Source: an uncultured Clostridia bacterium (GTDB lineage Bacteria; Bacillota; Clostridia; Oscillospirales; CAG-272). From it: DNA of 8,857 nt. The notes beneath the pieces were generated by a model. It did no database searches. It was not told the origin of the DNA and saw nothing but the letters and a program-made list of their open reading frames with translations. A program made the position numbers and the translations under genes. The first letter of the stretch is position 1; each line of letters opens with the position of its first letter. This document shows positions 6,035 through 8,857 of the stretch, piece after piece. The stretch covers positions 1 to 8,857 of the forward strand of contig CALCTA010000095.1 of assembly GCA_937893945.1 (NCBI GenBank), in the 5' to 3' direction.

Positions 6035-7340
6035 AAATACACCTGACCGTTCTCTTATAAAAAGCGCTCTTCTCTGCGAGGAATACACGCTTTTTTCTCA
6101 CCCCTCGGGGCTTAAGATATACGTTTTCCCAAAAAAGCTGACTACAACCTACGCAGTCATGGGGGTTAGCTACGGCTCTATCTGCAATCGATTTTCTCCC
6201 GACGGTTCGGGGGAAATGATCACCGTTCCCGACGGAATAGCTCATTTTCTTGAGCACAAGCTTTTCACAAACGAGGACGGTAGCGATTCATTTGAGCGCT
6301 TCGCGGAATACGGCGCGGACGCCAATGCCTATACGTCCTTCAATAAGACCGCATATCTTTTTAGCTGTACCGACAACTGCGCGCAAGCGCTCGGAGAGTT
6401 GATAGATTTCGTAACCCACCCATATTTCACAGACGAATCGGTGGCATCCGAGATAGGAATTATCGCAGAGGAAATAAAGATGTACGACGACAGTCCCTCT
6501 GACCGTTGCTTCTACGGAATGCTTGAGGGAATGTACGAGCATCACAGTATCCGCAGAAACATCTGCGGATCGCTCGACTCGATATCCAAAATAACCAAAG
6601 AAACTCTTTACGACTGCTACAACGCCTTTTACAATCTTGGAAATATGGCGCTGATTGTCTGCGGAGACGTAGATCCAGACGATATCCTCTCCATAGCTAA
6701 CGCTCATCTGCCCTTGACATCACCCGAATTTATGACAGTTGCGGACAACGAGAACAATAGCGAGAGCGACAAGGTATTTCTCCCTTACGTTGAACAAAGG
6801 ATGCAGGTAGCAAAGCCAATATTCAACATAGGAATAAAGGACGTAAGTATTCCGAACGATCCTGACGAGAGACTGAAAAAGGATGCCGCTATGGCAATAC
6901 TTGACGAGATGATCTTCTCGCGCGCAGGAAGGCTCTACAACGATCTTTTTGAGAGAGATATCATCTCTCCCCACTTCTCGTACGGATACGCGATAAACAA
7001 GAGCGTTGCCTACAACTCTATTGCCGGCGAAGCAGACGATCCCAAGCTTGTACTAAAGGAGATATTGCTTTATATCGACCGTCTCAGACAAGAGGGGCTC
7101 TCAGAGGAGGATTTTCTCCGTGGAAAACGGGTTATGTATTCGGAATTTGTGAAATCCTTTGACTCTACCGACAATATCGCCAATAATCTTCTCGCCTTCT
7201 TCTGTGAGGACGGAGAGCTTCTCTCCTACGCAGAGACAATCGAGTCTATAACCTTTGAGGACGTTTGCGAGCTTTTTGGGGATAGCTTTTCTCCAGACCG
7301 CATCACTCTTTCGGTGGTAAAGCCGCTAAAAAATCTATAA
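6027..7340 (+). CDS. ymfH: YmfH-like M16 zinc peptidase
   Basis: A 437-aa M16 metallopeptidase resembling B. subtilis YmfH. The inverted zinc motif HxxEH is present as H73-F-L-E76-H77, followed 72 residues later by the expected third ligand, probably E149 in IIAEEIKMYDD. The conserved NAYTSFNKTAYLF segment (100-112) after the zinc site is also typical. The C-terminal half (about 230-437) is the degenerate second M16 domain. It should hydrolyse peptide substrates, probably as a heterodimer with the upstream YmfF-like protein, which lacks the zinc motif but has the R/Y pair. No export signal is visible, so a cytoplasmic location is inferred. It overlaps ymfF by 8 nt, and lgt starts 13 nt after its stop. 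The substrate is unknown; clean-up of small peptides or processing of a ribosomal peptide are possibilities from the wider family, not shown here. Confidence 0.88.
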   Translation: MSKNTPDRSLIKSALLCEEYTLFSHPSGLKIYVFPKKLTTTYAVMGVSYGSICNRFSPDGSGEMITVPDGIAHFLEHKLFTNEDGSDSFERFAEYGADANAYTSFNKTAYLFSCTDNCAQALGELIDFVTHPYFTDESVASEIGIIAEEIKMYDDSPSDRCFYGMLEGMYEHHSIRRNICGSLDSISKITKETLYDCYNAFYNLGNMALIVCGDVDPDDILSIANAHLPLTSPEFMTVADNENNSESDKVFLPYVEQRMQVAKPIFNIGIKDVSIPNDPDERLKKDAAMAILDEMIFSRAGRLYNDLFERDIISPHFSYGYAINKSVAYNSIAGEADDPKLVLKEILLYIDRLRQEGLSEEDFLRGKRVMYSEFVKSFDSTDNIANNLLAFFCEDGELLSYAETIESITFEDVCELFGDSFSPDRITLSVVKPLKNL

Positions 7341-7353
7341 AAAGGAGTAAAAT

Positions 7354-8385
7354 ATGACAACTCTATCCTTCCCCGGTCTTAATATTGGAGAATTTAAGAT
7401 CGATCCCGTTGCGATACGCATCGGCGACAGTTTTGAGATACGCTGGTACGGTATTCTTATAGTAACCGGCATCATCCTTGCCTTTCTCTACGCTTGCTTC
7501 CGCGCAAAGCAAGAGGGCATCTCCTTTGATCACATGCTTGACATCACGCTTTTCACGGTCGTCTTTGCCGTTATAGGTGCAAGAGCCTACTACGTTCTGA
7601 CCTCTCTTGATCAATACGATAGCTTCCCTGAAATGATAGCTATCTGGAACGGCGGTCTTGCAATTTACGGAGCTATTATCGCGGGAGCGATAACTATTTT
7701 CGTCGTATGTAAGATAAAAAAGCTGTCGGTGCTGAAAATGCTTGACGCCGCGGGCCCCGCTGTTATGATAGGACAGATAATCGGTCGCTGGGGCAACTTC
7801 TGCAATGGCGAGGCTTACGGCGGCGTAGTGTCTGAAGACAGTCCGCTCTATTTTCTCAGAATGGGCATCTCTCCCCACAATATCGAGGGCGTTAACGGTA
7901 TGGCTTACGTTCATCCCACATTCTTCTACGAGTCAATGTGGAATCTCATAGGCTTTATCCTTATCAATCTCCTTTATAAAAAGAAAAAGTTCGACGGTCA
8001 GATAGTGCTGATGTATATCACCTGGTATGGATTTGGCAGAATGCTTATAGAGGGACTTCGTACAGACAGCCTCTACGTAGGCGTGTTCCGTATCTCTCAG
8101 GTAGTTGGCTTCGTATGCTTCGTATGCGGCTCTGTGGCTTTGATATTCAACCTTGCAAGAGCTTACAGAAAAAAGAAGGACGGAGAGGAATACGCTCCTA
8201 CCTACAAGAAGATGTCCAAGCCCGGTGCTATTTTTGAGGGTGCGGAGGACGCTCCCGAGGAGAGCGCAAGCGCAGAGACCGACGAGAGCGAAGAAAAGGA
8301 AGAAGCAGAGGATCTGCTTCAGAAGTTTATGGATGAGGAAGCTAAGAGCTTTGAGGAGGACAAAAACAATGGCGAAGATAATTAA
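7354..8385 (+). CDS. lgt: Lgt: phosphatidylglycerol-prolipoprotein diacylglyceryl transferase with acidic tail
   Basis: A 343-aa integral membrane enzyme that transfers diacylglycerol from phosphatidylglycerol to the lipobox cysteine of preprolipoproteins, the first step of lipoprotein maturation. Visible hallmarks are RWYGILIVTG (30-39), NGGLAIYGAIIAG (99-111), GRWGNFCNGEAYG (144-156), HPTFFYES (187-194) and YGFGRMLIEGLR (225-236). R145, N148 and E153 match E. coli R143, N146 and E151; Y225, R229 and E233 match Y235, R239 and E243. About seven membrane segments end near residue 269. After YRKKK, residues 276-343 form a hydrophilic, strongly acidic tail rich in Glu, Asp, Ala and Ser that most Lgt proteins lack (usual length about 260-300 aa). 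AAGGAG sits 6 nt before the ATG. The tail's coding sequence contains the folD ribosome binding site, and the two genes overlap by 17 nt. Confidence 0.95.
   Translation: MTTLSFPGLNIGEFKIDPVAIRIGDSFEIRWYGILIVTGIILAFLYACFRAKQEGISFDHMLDITLFTVVFAVIGARAYYVLTSLDQYDSFPEMIAIWNGGLAIYGAIIAGAITIFVVCKIKKLSVLKMLDAAGPAVMIGQIIGRWGNFCNGEAYGGVVSEDSPLYFLRMGISPHNIEGVNGMAYVHPTFFYESMWNLIGFILINLLYKKKKFDGQIVLMYITWYGFGRMLIEGLRTDSLYVGVFRISQVVGFVCFVCGSVALIFNLARAYRKKKDGEEYAPTYKKMSKPGAIFEGAEDAPEESASAETDESEEKEEAEDLLQKFMDEEAKSFEEDKNNGEDN
8354..8359 (+). promoter_or_regulatory. Ribosome binding site of folD inside lgt
   Basis: AGGAGG lies 9 nt before the folD ATG at 8369, within the lgt tail codons. It supports this start and translation from the shared operon message. 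Confidence 0.8.
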
Positions 8386-8857
8386 CGGAAAAGAAATATC
8401 AGCTACTATAAGAGCCGAGATAAAGGAAGCAACAGAAAAGCTCGTCGCAGAGAGCGGCGTGCGCCCCGGACTTGCTGTAATTATAGTTGGCGAGGACCCC
8501 GCGTCTCAGGTCTACGTTCGCAATAAAAAACGCGCGTGCGACGAGGTGGGATTCTATTCCGAGTCCTACGAGCTTCCCGAAAGCACAACTCAGGACGAGC
8601 TTAACGCGCTCGTTGACAGACTCAACAAGGATGATAAGATCCACGGAATTCTCTGCCAGCTCCCTCTCCCCAAGCATCTTGATGAGAACGAAGTAATTAT
8701 GAGAATAGATCCGAAGAAGGACGTTGACGCCTTCCACCCCGAAAACGTGGGCAAGATAATGATAGGCGATTATTCATTCCTTCCCTGCACCCCCGCGGGC
8801 GTTATGGCTCTCCTTGAGAGAAGCGGAATTGACGTTTGCGGCAAGGAGTGTGTTGTC
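8369..8857 (+). CDS. folD: FolD: methylenetetrahydrofolate dehydrogenase/methenyl-THF cyclohydrolase (N-terminal part, cut by window end)
   Basis: An open frame of 163 codons runs to the window edge without a stop; whole FolD is about 280-300 aa, so the NADP-binding C-terminal part is outside. It starts MAKIINGKEIS, as typical FolD does. Hallmarks are VGEDPASQVYVRNKKRAC (40-57) with catalytic K53 and Y49, GILCQLPLP (93-101) with Q97, PKKDVDAFHP (115-124) with D120, and PCTPAGVM (139-146). The cytoplasmic bifunctional enzyme converts 5,10-methylene-THF to 10-formyl-THF via methenyl-THF for purine, fMet and one-carbon metabolism. The usual DVDGFHP reads DVDAFHP here (A121), a small departure. 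It overlaps lgt by 17 nt and is probably co-transcribed with ymfF-ymfH-lgt. Confidence 0.95.
   Translation, partial: MAKIINGKEISATIRAEIKEATEKLVAESGVRPGLAVIIVGEDPASQVYVRNKKRACDEVGFYSESYELPESTTQDELNALVDRLNKDDKIHGILCQLPLPKHLDENEVIMRIDPKKDVDAFHPENVGKIMIGDYSFLPCTPAGVMALLERSGIDVCGKECVV

Noticed and set aside
7363..7914. Antisense open frame opposite lgt
   Set aside because: It lies opposite the conserved Lgt motifs and has no features of its own.

Overview
The window reads as a chromosomal segment of an anaerobic Gram-positive bacterium, most likely an uncultured gut-type Clostridia (Eubacteriales/Oscillospirales-like). The support is an NfnAB-type electron-bifurcating transhydrogenase, typical of fermentative anaerobes; a YmfF/YmfH peptidase pair, typical of Firmicutes; strong AGGAGG ribosome binding sites; sigma-A-like TTGAC(A/T)/TATAAT promoters; and short GC-rich palindromes of a kind I associate with such genomes. 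The taxonomic call is inference. No phage, IS, CRISPR, tRNA or rRNA was seen.

Layout: (1) 1-168 is non-coding and holds three palindromic repeat units downstream of the nfn operon. (2) 169-2443, minus strand: nfnA then nfnB, overlapping by 8 nt, with a good extended -10 promoter (2506-2534) and a small leader hairpin. (3) 2444-2707 is a divergent intergenic region with promoters for both sides. (4) 2708-4579, plus strand: a monocistronic secreted lipoprotein alkaline phosphatase with all checked catalytic residues and an apparently duplicated N-terminal domain, ended by a textbook terminator at 4588-4620. (5) 4727-8857, plus strand: a tightly packed operon ymfF-ymfH-lgt-folD (8-nt overlap, 13-nt gap, 17-nt overlap); folD runs off the right edge.

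Functionally, NfnAB would interconvert NADH, NADPH and reduced ferredoxin. FolD makes one-carbon folates with NADP(H), so both ends of the window touch the NADPH pool, though nothing links them genetically. Lgt lipidates preprolipoproteins, and the alkaline phosphatase upstream is itself a predicted lipoprotein and so a plausible Lgt substrate. YmfF (no HxxEH, but an R/Y pair) and YmfH (HxxEH) look like complementary halves of an M16 heterodimer.

Most of the window is well-understood housekeeping biology. I do not see a clear new system. The items most worth a second look are the palindromic repeat family with compensatory stem changes, the duplicated N-terminal domain of the phosphatase, the long acidic tail on Lgt, and the peptidase-Lgt-FolD operon.
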